The position numbers and the translations under genes were made by a program. Below the pieces are notes generated by a model that saw only the letters and a list, made by a program, of their open reading frames with translations, was not told the origin of the DNA and ran no database searches. Of a stretch of DNA of 46,862 bases, positions 23,905 to 31,778 are shown piece by piece (within the stretch, counting starts at the first letter, position 1; the number at the start of each line of letters is the position of its first letter). Origin of the DNA: DASVWH01 sp036389715. GTDB taxonomy: Bacteria > Acidobacteriota > Blastocatellia > Pyrinomonadales > Pyrinomonadaceae. The stretch spans positions 1 to 46,862 of the forward strand of contig DASVWH010000029.1 of the NCBI GenBank assembly GCA_036389715.1. Reading direction: 5' to 3'.

Positions 23905-25077
23905 ATGAGTGAAACCGTCGAACAGCAGGCCGTAATTCGGAGCCTTCCGCTCGCAGCGACGCACGAGCGTCTCGGCGCAACAATCGTCGAGCGCGAGGGA
24001 TGGCGGCTTCCGGCCGCTTACGAAGGCGCGGCTGCGGAGTACGCGGCCGTGCGCGACGGCGGCGCTGGCTTAATAGACCTTTCCTCGCGCGGCCATATCG
24101 AGGTCAGCGGGCGTGAGGCCGTCCAGTTCCTCAACGGGCTCATCACCAACGATGTCAAGACCCTGGAACAGGGCCGTTGGATGCGCGCGGCCTTTCCCAA
24201 CGTGCAGGGGCGGCTCCTCGCCGACGCACGCGTGCTGCGCCCGGGCGATTCATTCCTGCCCGGCGATTCGTTCCTGATAGACACGGAGCCCGCCACGCAC
24301 GAGCGCGTCTTCAAGACGCTCGAACGCTTTACGCTGGCCGGGGATTTCCGCGTCGCGGACCGGACGAGCCAGCGTGTGCTCGTGTCCGTACAGGGCGCGC
24401 GCGCTGCCGAAATCGTCGGCGCGGTTCTCGGCGCCGAAGCGATGCGCGTAGAGCCCTGGCGCGTCGTCACAGCCGCGTGGAACGGGCAGGCGCTACACCT
24501 GATACGCGCGACACACACGGCCGAGGACGGCTTTGACATCTTCGTCGGGGCCGGGGATGCTGGCGCGCTCTGGGACGCGCTCAGCGCGGCAGGCGCACGG
24601 CCGGTCGGCTGCGATGCGCTCGAAGTCCTGCGGATAGAGGCCGGAGTGCCGCGTCATGGCATTGATATGGACGAGACGAACGTGGTGCTCGAAGCCGTGC
24701 CCGGCGAAGCCGTCAGCTTCACGAAGGGCTGCTACATAGGGCAGGAGATCATCGCGCGGATACACTGGCGCGGGCACGTCGCCAAGCGGCTCGCCGGGCT
24801 CGGCTTTGACGGCCGCGCGGGCGTTCTCGGCGGCGATAAGGTCAGGTCAACGGACGGCAAAGAGATCGGACGCCTGACTTCCGCGGCCTTCTCCCCGCGC
24901 TTGCAGCGAACCGTCGCGCTCGGCTATGTGAAGTACGATTATCTTGCGCCGGGGACTGGCGTCAGCGTGCTCTCCGGCGACGGCGTCGAGTACACGGCGC
25001 AGGTCACGGAACTTCCTTTCGTGCGCGGCGGCTGGCGAGGGACAGAACAGCAGGGCGCGGAGGAGCAGCAGCGATGA
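23905..25077 (+). CDS. ygfZ: folate-binding YgfZ/GcvT-like protein
   Basis: A 390-residue member of the YgfZ/COG0354 branch of the GcvT fold. The signature FTKGCYIGQEIIARIHWRG (about residues 272-290) carries the conserved KGCYxGQE cysteine motif. YgfZ binds tetrahydrofolate and helps make or repair Fe-S clusters, in keeping with the Fe-S genes upstream. ATG at 23905 is chosen over a TTG 21 bp earlier. Residues PGDSFL are duplicated in tandem by an 18-bp duplication at 24241-24276. It overlaps the next gene by 4 bp. Confidence 0.9.
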   Translation: MSETVEQQAVIRSLPLAATHERLGATIVEREGWRLPAAYEGAAAEYAAVRDGGAGLIDLSSRGHIEVSGREAVQFLNGLITNDVKTLEQGRWMRAAFPNVQGRLLADARVLRPGDSFLPGDSFLIDTEPATHERVFKTLERFTLAGDFRVADRTSQRVLVSVQGARAAEIVGAVLGAEAMRVEPWRVVTAAWNGQALHLIRATHTAEDGFDIFVGAGDAGALWDALSAAGARPVGCDALEVLRIEAGVPRHGIDMDETNVVLEAVPGEAVSFTKGCYIGQEIIARIHWRGHVAKRLAGLGFDGRAGVLGGDKVRSTDGKEIGRLTSAAFSPRLQRTVALGYVKYDYLAPGTGVSVLSGDGVEYTAQVTELPFVRGGWRGTEQQGAEEQQR

Positions 25078-25409
25078 GCGATGAAGCGGAGGCGGAAGCG
25101 ATGAGCGTAGACGCCGGTGCGATGAGCGAAGAGGCGGGCGCTGCGGGCGGCGCTCGGCGCGACCTGGACTTCGCGCAGGCCCGGCTGGCCTATTCGATCA
25201 TCGAATCGCTGCTCGAACACACGCGCGTCATCAGCGACCTGCTGGCCCTGATGGCGCAGGTGATAGACCCGGATACGACCAAAGCCCTGACGAACACGCC
25301 GCACTGGCAGGCTTACCTTGACAGCCGCCGGACGATGGAGAAGACCCGCGCGGACGTGGAGAAATTCGCGGAGCTGATGCAGGCGCTCACCCCGCGTGAC
25401 GAAGCCTAG
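25074..25409 (+). CDS. hypothetical protein translationally coupled to ygfZ
   Basis: A 111-residue acidic protein whose ATG overlaps the ygfZ stop (ATGA). The first 30 residues are Ala/Glu/Met-rich with three MS(D/E/V) repeats. Residues 30-105 are predicted helical (ARLAYSIIESLLEHTRVISDLL, DSRRTMEKTRADVEKFAELM). No motif recognised. The overlap argues that it is really translated and may work with YgfZ. Confidence 0.7.
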   Translation: MSDEAEAEAMSVDAGAMSEEAGAAGGARRDLDFAQARLAYSIIESLLEHTRVISDLLALMAQVIDPDTTKALTNTPHWQAYLDSRRTMEKTRADVEKFAELMQALTPRDEA

Positions 25410-25498
25410 AGAGCCACTCTCGCCCACCGGCTTTGCTCATCGAAGTCCGGGTTGATAATAAAGTCCAAGGTTTAGCCACATGCTCGGAAATATAGGGC

Positions 25499-26992
25499 TC
25501 ACTTCTTGCGGATGATGCTTTTCTTCCGGCGCTTAATCGGAGTTCTGAAGGGGCACAGGTCCCTGTGCCTGCTTTCCAGAATATAACCCAGCCTCTGGTG
25601 CGTAGTGCCGAGCAGGTGCGCTGCCCTGCTAATGCTGCCCCGCGTGGCCGTCAGGGCCTGTCGAATGATGTCCTTCTCGTAACGCAGCATCATGTCGTCG
25701 AGCGTAGCTGTTCCTATCTCCGCTGGCGCTTCCGCCTTTGCGGCCTTTTTCTTTCGGCCCGCCGAGAGAATGCGATTAGCAACCTCAAGCAAGCGATGCG
25801 CGGCTTGCAGATTATGTGAGGGAATCAGCCAATCGTAAGCGCGTTCGTAAATGGTCTGTCTCTCGTTAATGTCAAGGCTTGCGCTCAATTCCTCCAGCAT
25901 GGTCAAGGCCGCCATGCCAGCAGTATTCTGTGCGCCTGACAAGTGCGCGACTTCCATCGCGCGAAGAAAGAGAGCGTGCGCATGGTCGTAATGTTTGAGG
26001 CGGGCTAAGACTGTGCCCTGCGTGGTCAGGGCTTCGGCCAGGAGCGATTGACGCCCGCCCTGTCCGAGAGCCGTGACCGCGGCGCTGGCTGTTCTTTCGG
26101 CCTCAAAGATACGTCCTTCGGCAAGAAAGACGCGGGCGCGTGTCTCGTCCACCTGCGCGACGCCGCCGTAATCTTTCAGGTTCACCAACAAACGGCGGGC
26201 GCGGTCTAAATGTTCGTGCGCTTCTTTGAGCTTCCCTGCTTTGAAGTAAAGGAATCCCAGATTGTTCTCGACATTAGCGCGGTAACACTTATGCCCTGCC
26301 TGCTCGAAGTGGAAACCGGCCGCCGCGTATTCAATAAAAGCGCGGTCAAGATAGTCCCCTCGCTGCTCCTTCGTGCCGATGTCTTCCAGCACACCCGCGA
26401 GCGCATTATGGTAGCCTCCCCGGACAGTGTGGTTCTTGATTTTCTCAAACAACGGCGCGGCATTAGTCAAGATTTGTAAGGATTCACTGTAGCGCAGTGC
26501 TGACCATTCGACGATAGCACTTCTCACCGTGGCTTTAGCTTTCAATTCATTATCTGCGGTAAGTCGTGTGAGGACTCCTTTGAGGGTATCCCGCGCCTCA
26601 TCAAATGCGCCTTCGCGCCAGTAACAATAAGCTAACTCAGTTTGTGCCTCTACTACCTTTTTCAGATAACTGTGGGCTTCAAAGACGGTCATGCCTTCAG
26701 TGATAAGATTCTTCGCTATTTCCTGTGCGCCTGCGAGCTGATTCTTACTCCCAATCCAGCCCGTCAGAGTCCCGGCACGCAAGAGCACTTCGCCGATGGT
26801 GCTTGTCTCTAGTCCTTCAAGGCGCGGATGCTCACCGATACGCTGCCATAGCTCACCCATTGCCTGGCGCGCGGCCTCATAGTCTCCTGCCTCTTCCAGT
26901 TCCTTTGCCAGTTGACAACGAAGCTGCGCCCGCTGGTCGCGGCTCAGTTTCGGGTTTTCCAGTTGGCGCAGAAGTGATGCTTGAACGTTCAT
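25499..26992 (-). CDS. TPR-repeat regulator with C-terminal Fis-type helix-turn-helix
   Basis: A 497-residue cytoplasmic protein. Residues about 1-410 are helical and TPR-like (for example YCYWREGAFDEARDTLKGVL, NLGFLYFKAGKLKEAHEHLD, GTVLARLKHYDHAHALFLRA). Residues about 440-480 (EKDIIRQALTATRGSISRAA, then HLLGTTHQRLGYILESR) form a Fis/NtrC-type HTH, followed by a basic tail RRKKSIIRKK. No signal-receiver or AAA+ domain is present, so it is not an NtrC activator. By analogy with TPR regulators that bind peptides in Gram-positive bacteria it could sense a peptide (inference); a small exported peptide is encoded divergently 149 bp away. Its codon use looks more AT-rich than that of its neighbours. 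Confidence 0.85.
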   Translation of the reverse strand: MNVQASLLRQLENPKLSRDQRAQLRCQLAKELEEAGDYEAARQAMGELWQRIGEHPRLEGLETSTIGEVLLRAGTLTGWIGSKNQLAGAQEIAKNLITEGMTVFEAHSYLKKVVEAQTELAYCYWREGAFDEARDTLKGVLTRLTADNELKAKATVRSAIVEWSALRYSESLQILTNAAPLFEKIKNHTVRGGYHNALAGVLEDIGTKEQRGDYLDRAFIEYAAAGFHFEQAGHKCYRANVENNLGFLYFKAGKLKEAHEHLDRARRLLVNLKDYGGVAQVDETRARVFLAEGRIFEAERTASAAVTALGQGGRQSLLAEALTTQGTVLARLKHYDHAHALFLRAMEVAHLSGAQNTAGMAALTMLEELSASLDINERQTIYERAYDWLIPSHNLQAAHRLLEVANRILSAGRKKKAAKAEAPAEIGTATLDDMMLRYEKDIIRQALTATRGSISRAAHLLGTTHQRLGYILESRHRDLCPFRTPIKRRKKSIIRKK

Positions 26993-27023
26993 GTGAAGTG
27001 AACCCGTGAGATAGCCGGTTACG

Positions 27024-27120
27024 TTGCAAGAACACGCATCACTTTATGCGCCCGCTCTTAGACTTGCAAGAGATAGCCAAAGCTGCTCTATTCTGTCTGC
27101 TTGCAAAAAACTTTGCAAGA
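27024..27120. promoter_or_regulatory. four TTGCAA boxes between the TPR/HTH regulator and the peptide gene
   Basis: TTGCAA occurs at 27024-27029, 27064-27069, 27101-27106 and 27113-27118, all in the same orientation; three are followed by GA, and the second forms the palindrome CTTGCAAG. Starts are 40, 37 and 12 bp apart. The region is the divergent promoter zone. The boxes are candidate operators; no clear -10 element accompanies them. Confidence 0.5.
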
Positions 27121-27141
27121 AATTTCGGAAGGAGCAAAAAG

Positions 27142-27354
27142 ATGAGAAATCTAGGGAAATTCAGTGCGACGGTGATTCTGACATTGAGCCTAACGCTCTC
27201 TATCTACGCAGGTCATATTCCCTGCGGAGTGACGGATGAGCCGATACCCGCAGAGGTGTCCGTAACGGGTGAGACGGAGAACACTGTTGAGCCAACGGAT
27301 ACGGCAACGGAGGCCGTAGTCTCGTTGATCGAAACGATGCTGATGCTGTTCTAA
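27142..27354 (+). CDS. small exported peptide divergent from the TPR/HTH regulator
   Basis: A 70-residue peptide. ATG 27142 has AGGAG eight nt upstream, the best ribosome site in the neighbourhood. Residues 1-23 form a signal peptide (MRNLGKFSATVILTLSLTLS then IYA) with a cleavage site likely before GHIPCG. The mature 47 residues hold one cysteine, an acidic Thr/Glu-rich middle and a hydrophobic end VVSLIETMLMLF. No known family recognised. The location opposite a TPR/Fis-HTH gene suggests a signal, a target of that regulator, or a toxin-like peptide; a signalling role is inference. A longer in-frame version starting at 27046 lacks a ribosome site. Confidence 0.75.
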   Translation: MRNLGKFSATVILTLSLTLSIYAGHIPCGVTDEPIPAEVSVTGETENTVEPTDTATEAVVSLIETMLMLF

Positions 27355-27453
27355 GCAGGGCCACTTTAATCCGGATTGTCTCAGGGCGGCGTGACTTGTG
27401 GGCGCGGCAGAGGCCAGGTGTGCCTGCGTGTACTTGCGGGAAAGGTTACTGGC

Positions 27454-28710
27454 TCAGCGCTGTGTCGCGTAATAGCTCTGCCGACCATGCACTGTGTATT
27501 CGGGATGGCCGCGCACTTCGATGCGGACTCTCCTCGGCTTGCCGTCGCGCTCCTTGTTCGTCGGATAGTAGCCGATGATGTAGCGATGATTGATGTCTTC
27601 GAGGATGCGTGCGTAGATTTCCGCAGCTCGTTCCGGCGTCTCCAGAAAGGCCGTCCAGCCGCCTGAGAGTTCGGCTACATGAGCGGCCGCCGCCTGCTGG
27701 CGTGCGGCTGCGGCCATCACCATTGCGACCACGTTGTCGGGGATGGGCGGCCTTCCGCCCGCGGGAATCTCCGGCCTGTGCGTCTTGATATAATGCTCCT
27801 GCACCCTGGCCATTATCTGCTGGCCGACCCTCAGAATATCGCTCTGTGAGGCCCCGGCCAGGCGAGGGCTCGGAATGACCGTGTAGATTTTGACGCGCGA
27901 CTTTTCCACCTCCGCGTTGATGTCGGACATGTAATAAACGCCGGGGGCGTTTGAGCCGCCGCGCGGCGGGTCTTTGAGCCGTTCGGCCTCATCGCCGTCG
28001 GTTTGAAAGATGATGATGGGCCGCCGCTGCTCTACGTCAATCAGCTCTCTGAGGGTGGCGAGCAGGGCGCTGAACTGCCGACTCTTGCCGTGCCATCCCT
28101 TCCCGGTCAGCTTCATAAACGAATCGAGCGTTGATTTGAGACGCTTCTTATCGCCGGTGAAATCAATGGCCAGCTTAACGTCGTCGGTGACGATGGCCAT
28201 CTGGTCTGTCGGGGTGAGCTGGTCCACCAGAGTCTTCGCGGCCCTGACGCTCTCCGCGAGATAGGGAGCCTGGCTCCCGCTCCAGTCCAGGATGAGCACT
28301 ATCGAGCGCGGCAGCCGTGCCGCGTCGTCGCCGAGCGTGAGAGTCGAAATCTCCTGCGGGCGTTCGTCTTCGACGACGATGAAATCATCTTTGCCGAGCC
28401 CTGTGATAAAGCGTGAGCCCGCGCGGTCCGTGACGACTACGTCGAGCGAAACCAGCAGCGTCTCGACCTTGAGCGTCTCTTCCGGGGGCGGCAGTCCGTC
28501 CTCGCCCGGCCGCTGCTTTGCCTCCGCGCCGTCGGTTCTGGCTGGCTGCGGCCTCGTCCGATTAAGGCTCGCGCCGAAAGGCTCGCGGGCGGGCGGCTGT
28601 CCGGCGGGAGTCTGCGCCCCGACCGGCGGCAGCGGCGCACACATCATCATCAGGATTAACAATGAAAGCGGTAAGGATAGTAACAGGCCGCGGCTCAAGG
28701 GTTTACACAT
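27454..28710 (-). CDS. VWFA domain exported protein (Acidobacteria-type)
   Basis: A 418-residue protein with an N-terminal signal peptide (MCKPLSRGLLLSLPLSLLIL..., cleavage near VGAQ), a Pro-rich linker, then VETLLVSLDVVVTDRAGSRF and DDFIVVEDERPQEIS, the N-terminal module typical of the VWFA-related proteins described from Acidobacteria. The von Willebrand A domain follows with the MIDAS start DWSGS. The tail ends with YYPTNKERDGKPRRVRI and a short YATQR end. Upstream in-frame sequence to 29205 is out-of-frame shadow of the anti-sigma gene and is excluded. Extracytoplasmic adhesion or scaffolding role likely. Confidence 0.9.
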   Translation of the reverse strand: MCKPLSRGLLLSLPLSLLILMMMCAPLPPVGAQTPAGQPPAREPFGASLNRTRPQPARTDGAEAKQRPGEDGLPPPEETLKVETLLVSLDVVVTDRAGSRFITGLGKDDFIVVEDERPQEISTLTLGDDAARLPRSIVLILDWSGSQAPYLAESVRAAKTLVDQLTPTDQMAIVTDDVKLAIDFTGDKKRLKSTLDSFMKLTGKGWHGKSRQFSALLATLRELIDVEQRRPIIIFQTDGDEAERLKDPPRGGSNAPGVYYMSDINAEVEKSRVKIYTVIPSPRLAGASQSDILRVGQQIMARVQEHYIKTHRPEIPAGGRPPIPDNVVAMVMAAAARQQAAAAHVAELSGGWTAFLETPERAAEIYARILEDINHRYIIGYYPTNKERDGKPRRVRIEVRGHPEYTVHGRQSYYATQR

Positions 28711-28904
28711 TGACGGCGCTCCTCTCGACCGGATGGTCCGCGGGCAATCTTGCGACGCGGGCCGCGCGGGGTTGGATGATTCTTCCGCCGGAGAGAGCTT
28801 GCGCGGGCGCTCCGGCTTTGAATGCGGCGAGCGTCGGTCGTAGAGCTGTGCGCTGAAGAATGAGTCGCAAGCTGGCTCTACGGGCAGCGGCGAACGGCCC
28901 GGCC

Positions 28905-29519
28905 TTAAGCGTGCTGTTCCAGCTCTACGTAGCCGCCTGCGGCGACGATTAAGAGTACCGTCCCGGCGTTCGTGTACAGGGGCCCGTGAACGCTGTCGGC
29001 GGGCGCGTAGGTAAAATCGCCGGAGCCGAAAGCCAGCTCGGCAACGTGAAAGTCTCCTTCGAGCACGTAGCATTGCTCGAACCCGACATGGCGATGCGCG
29101 GGCATGACCGTGCCCGGCGTCAGCTTGACCAGCGAAGTCGTGATGCCTTTCGCCTGATCGCGGAAAAGCTCCTTGACGAAGACGCCGCTGGATGTCTCCT
29201 GCCACTCGCCCTCGTTCGTGCGCAGGGCCAGCATCGCCTGGCTGTACGACTGGCCTGAAGCGGCAGCGGCGACGCCGGGGCCGGGCTCTGCGCCGAGACG
29301 CGCGAGCAGCTCTCCGCGCAACTGCGGCCGGGGCGCTTGCGCGGTGCAGAGTGCGAGAGCGGCGGCCACCTCCTCAAAATCCCTTAACTCCGACGCGCAC
29401 ACCTCGCATCCTTCGGCCAGGTGCTGCTCGAAGAACACGGCTTCGCCGCGCTCCAGCGCCCCGAGCGCATACGAAGATGCTCGTTCCTGAAACTCGTCTT
29501 CGGTTCCGCTGTGTTTCAT
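28905..29519 (-). CDS. ChrR-like anti-sigma factor (zinc anti-sigma plus cupin)
   Basis: A 204-residue protein. The N-terminal domain has the zinc anti-sigma HxxxCxxC motif in EQHLAEGCEVCASEL (about residues 32-46). The C-terminal half is a cupin (GTVMPAHRHVGFEQCYVLEG) with metal-binding histidines. The combination matches ChrR, the anti-sigma factor for singlet-oxygen/peroxide type ECF sigma factors. The start overlaps the sigma gene stop by 4 bp (ATGA), so the two are translationally coupled. Confidence 0.92.
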   Translation of the reverse strand: MKHSGTEDEFQERASSYALGALERGEAVFFEQHLAEGCEVCASELRDFEEVAAALALCTAQAPRPQLRGELLARLGAEPGPGVAAAASGQSYSQAMLALRTNEGEWQETSSGVFVKELFRDQAKGITTSLVKLTPGTVMPAHRHVGFEQCYVLEGDFHVAELAFGSGDFTYAPADSVHGPLYTNAGTVLLIVAAGGYVELEQHA

Positions 29520-30166
29520 GGCGTTCCCTGGAATGATGGCTTCAAGGCCGCGCGCAGCTTCGTCATGGCGAGCCGGACGCGCGTCTTGACAGTCCCGAGC
29601 GGCTGGCGGAGCGTTGCTGCAATCTCGCTATGGCTCATCCCGGCGTAATATGCCAGCTCGATGACCTCGCGCTGCTCTGCGGGCAGACCGTCGAGCGCGA
29701 CCCGGACCGTCTGCTGCGTTTCCGAGACGGCCGCCCCGTCCTCGACATTGACGGCGCTGGCGGCGACGACGCTCAGGTCCAGCGGCTCTTTGCGGAGATT
29801 TTCCCGGCTGGCTGAGCGCAGGCGGTCCAGCGCGCGGCTGCGTGCTATCGTCACGAGCCAGGCGAGCGGCCCGCCGCGCCCGGCGTCGTAGCGGCGAGCC
29901 TGCCGCCAGACCTGCATGTAGACATCCAGAACGACCTCTTCGGCCGTCGCCGCATCGCTCAAAATGCGGAGCGCCAGCCCGTAGACGATGCGGCTCGTCC
30001 GATCGTAGAAGGCCGTCAGCGCATTCTGATCGCCCGTCGCAAGACTCTTGACGAGCGCCCTCAACTCGTCGTCGCGCAACTGTTGTTCGGTCGCGTCCGC
30101 TCCGGGGACGAGCAATGCTTCCCCGGATGCCTCTCCGCCTGAGAGTGCGTGCTTTTGTTCCTTCAC
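29516..30166 (-). CDS. ECF RNA polymerase sigma factor
   Basis: A 216-residue sigma-70 family protein of ECF type. Region 2 (ALTAFYDRTSRIVYGLALRIL, EEVVLDVYMQVWRQA) and region 4 (LPAEQREVIELAYYAGMSHS, LGTVKTRVRLAMTKLR) are clear. GTG at 30166 is chosen because GGAGAGAGG lies about 8 nt upstream; an in-frame TTG at 30214 is an alternative giving 232 residues. Its partner is the cupin anti-sigma factor downstream. Targets probably include oxidative stress genes (inference from the anti-sigma type). Confidence 0.9.
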   Translation of the reverse strand: MKEQKHALSGGEASGEALLVPGADATEQQLRDDELRALVKSLATGDQNALTAFYDRTSRIVYGLALRILSDAATAEEVVLDVYMQVWRQARRYDAGRGGPLAWLVTIARSRALDRLRSASRENLRKEPLDLSVVAASAVNVEDGAAVSETQQTVRVALDGLPAEQREVIELAYYAGMSHSEIAATLRQPLGTVKTRVRLAMTKLRAALKPSFQGTP

Positions 30167-30229
30167 GGACCTCTCTCCGGGTGAAGTATCAGACTCGAAC
30201 ACGACTTTTATCAACTGCGCATCTGCTTT

Positions 30230-30823
30230 CTAAGGCCAGCGCCTGCCGCGACCCGGAAGCCTGCCGGGGATTCCGCCGGGAATGCCGAAAATTCGGTCGC
30301 TGAGAGCGAAGTTATATTCGACCATGACGGCCTGTGAGACAGGCTGCCCGTCCTTCGTCGCAGGGTTGAAGCGAATCTTGCAGGCAGCCCTGATCGCGCT
30401 CTCCGTCAATCCGTCGGGCAGCCCTTTAAGCACTTTGACGGTCGAGATTTTTCCGGTCCCGGCGAGCACTACTCGCAAGGCGACCGTCCCCTGCGTGTCC
30501 CTGCGGCGCGCACTTTCGGGAAAATCCGGTGTCGGCTTTGAGAGGATTTGGGCTTTGGTCGAAAGCTCGCGGCCGGTGAAGACGGGGCCTTCTTCCGCCT
30601 CTCCGGTCGAAAGAAGCGCGCCTGCATTATTCGCCGTGCAGCGGTAAAGCTGCTCGTCGGCCGCATCTTTCTTGATCGGAGTCGGCTCGGCCGGTTCGTC
30701 AGGCACGGGCAAGGGGTAAGCGGTCCTGTTCGAGACGGTTCGTCTTCCCGATTGAGCGTAGGCGGAGGCACTACAAAAGCAGGCGCAAGCGAGTGCCGCA
30801 ACTAGCAACGCGAGGTATTTCAT
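30230..30823 (-). CDS. TonB C-terminal domain exported protein
   Basis: A 197-residue protein. Residues 1-22 are a signal peptide (MKYLALLVAALACACF, cleavage near AYA). The C-terminal half (PDFPESARRRDTQGTVALRV, LPDGLTESAIRAACKIRFNP) is a TonB C-terminal domain with the usual GTV...V.. and A..W/.F.P pattern. No membrane-spanning anchor or long Pro-rich periplasm spacer is seen, so it is not a standard energy transducer. ATG 30823 has GGAG upstream. It lies 63 bp before the sigma factor gene and may be cotranscribed. Confidence 0.85.
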   Translation of the reverse strand: MKYLALLVAALACACFCSASAYAQSGRRTVSNRTAYPLPVPDEPAEPTPIKKDAADEQLYRCTANNAGALLSTGEAEEGPVFTGRELSTKAQILSKPTPDFPESARRRDTQGTVALRVVLAGTGKISTVKVLKGLPDGLTESAIRAACKIRFNPATKDGQPVSQAVMVEYNFALSDRIFGIPGGIPGRLPGRGRRWP

Positions 30824-30942
30824 AAACTCTCCAAAAGCGCTTAGTGAAGAGACCTGGAGGCGACGCGAATCACCAGCGGAGAGTATAAATCTTATCAAGT
30901 TGGAGGCAAAGCCGGGCGGCCCGCTCTGCCTCCGACTTGCAC

Positions 30943-31599
30943 TTATTTCTTCGTGATCGTGGCGGCCCCGCTGCGGTCCTCGCTAAAGACTTTCGGGTCT
31001 CCGTAGTAGTTGACGTGCCCCGCGCCGGAGACTTCGGCCCGCAGCTCCTCAGAGGCGTAGACATCCGCACTTGCCGCGCCGCTCGAATGAACCGTGACCT
31101 TTCCGGCGCGCAGGTCCCTGGCGTTCACCTCGCCCGCGCCGGACATCTTCACCTCAAGCGTCTTCACTTCGCCCGTGGCATGAACGTTGCCCGCGCCCGA
31201 AGTCTCGATGTTGAAGGCATCGCTCTTGATGTTGGAGATGTTGATGTCGCTCGCGCCGGAGGTCGAGACGGCCTCAAATTCGGGGGCCGAAATCCGCACG
31301 CGCAGCTTGTTCTTTGTCGAGAACCCGCCGCTCTTGTTGCCGATGCGCAGCACGCCGTCGCTGACATCCGTCGTGATGAGCGGGAGCAGGTTATCGTCTC
31401 CCTCGACTTCTAGGCTCTGCTCCTTTCCGCAGACGATCTCCACGTCGTAAGCGCCCGACACTTCGAGGGCAGCGAACGCCGGGACATTCCTCTTATCAAC
31501 CTTCATCACGCCCGAGCCGGTCGTGTGCGCGCCCATCCCGCCCCACCTGCACCCGCCGCAGGCCAACACCAGTACGAGAAAAAAAAGAGTCTTTTTCAT
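30943..31599 (-). CDS. DUF2807 (head GIN) lipoprotein
   Basis: A 218-residue protein starting MKKTLFFLVLVLACGGC, a lipoprotein signal. The rest is a DUF2807 beta-helix with repeating Gly-Ala-rich turns (SGAYDVEIV, SGASDINIS, SGAGNVHATG, SGAGEVNARD, SGAASADVYA, SGAGHVNYYG), about six repeats. The ATG at 31599 is chosen among three consecutive ATGs because AGGAG (31606-31610) lies six nt upstream of it. Function unknown for the family; cell-surface location expected. Confidence 0.9.
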   Translation of the reverse strand: MKKTLFFLVLVLACGGCRWGGMGAHTTGSGVMKVDKRNVPAFAALEVSGAYDVEIVCGKEQSLEVEGDDNLLPLITTDVSDGVLRIGNKSGGFSTKNKLRVRISAPEFEAVSTSGASDINISNIKSDAFNIETSGAGNVHATGEVKTLEVKMSGAGEVNARDLRAGKVTVHSSGAASADVYASEELRAEVSGAGHVNYYGDPKVFSEDRSGAATITKK

Positions 31600-31662
31600 C
31601 ATCATCTCCTTTGCGCGAATCAGCCCGTCGGCCTGGCCGCTCTCCGGCCGGTTTTGTTGAGA

Positions 31663-31709
31663 GCCGGGCGTCAAAAACCGACCGTCGAATAGTCGAACCG
31701 ACGCCCGGC
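31663..31709 (-). terminator. hairpin downstream of the DUF445 gene
   Basis: GCCGGGCGTC (31663-31672) pairs perfectly with GACGCCCGGC (31700-31709), with a 27-nt loop. On the minus strand it is followed by TCTCAACAAAA rather than a clear T-run. It lies between the DUF445 stop and the DUF2807 start. Confidence 0.45.
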
Positions 31710-31778
31710 CCAAACCCTGCGGCTATTTATTTGTCCGGTCCCGTGGGCAATACGCGGTCGCGCGGTTTTATGTTCCGG

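Noticed and set aside
27046..27354. Longer version of the exported peptide (102 residues)
   Set aside because: It would start in the TTGCAA box region without a ribosome site and put 32 residues before the signal peptide.
28711..29205. N-terminal extension of the VWFA protein
   Set aside because: It lies over the anti-sigma gene in another frame and is Arg-rich without motif; the signal peptide at 28710 marks the real start.
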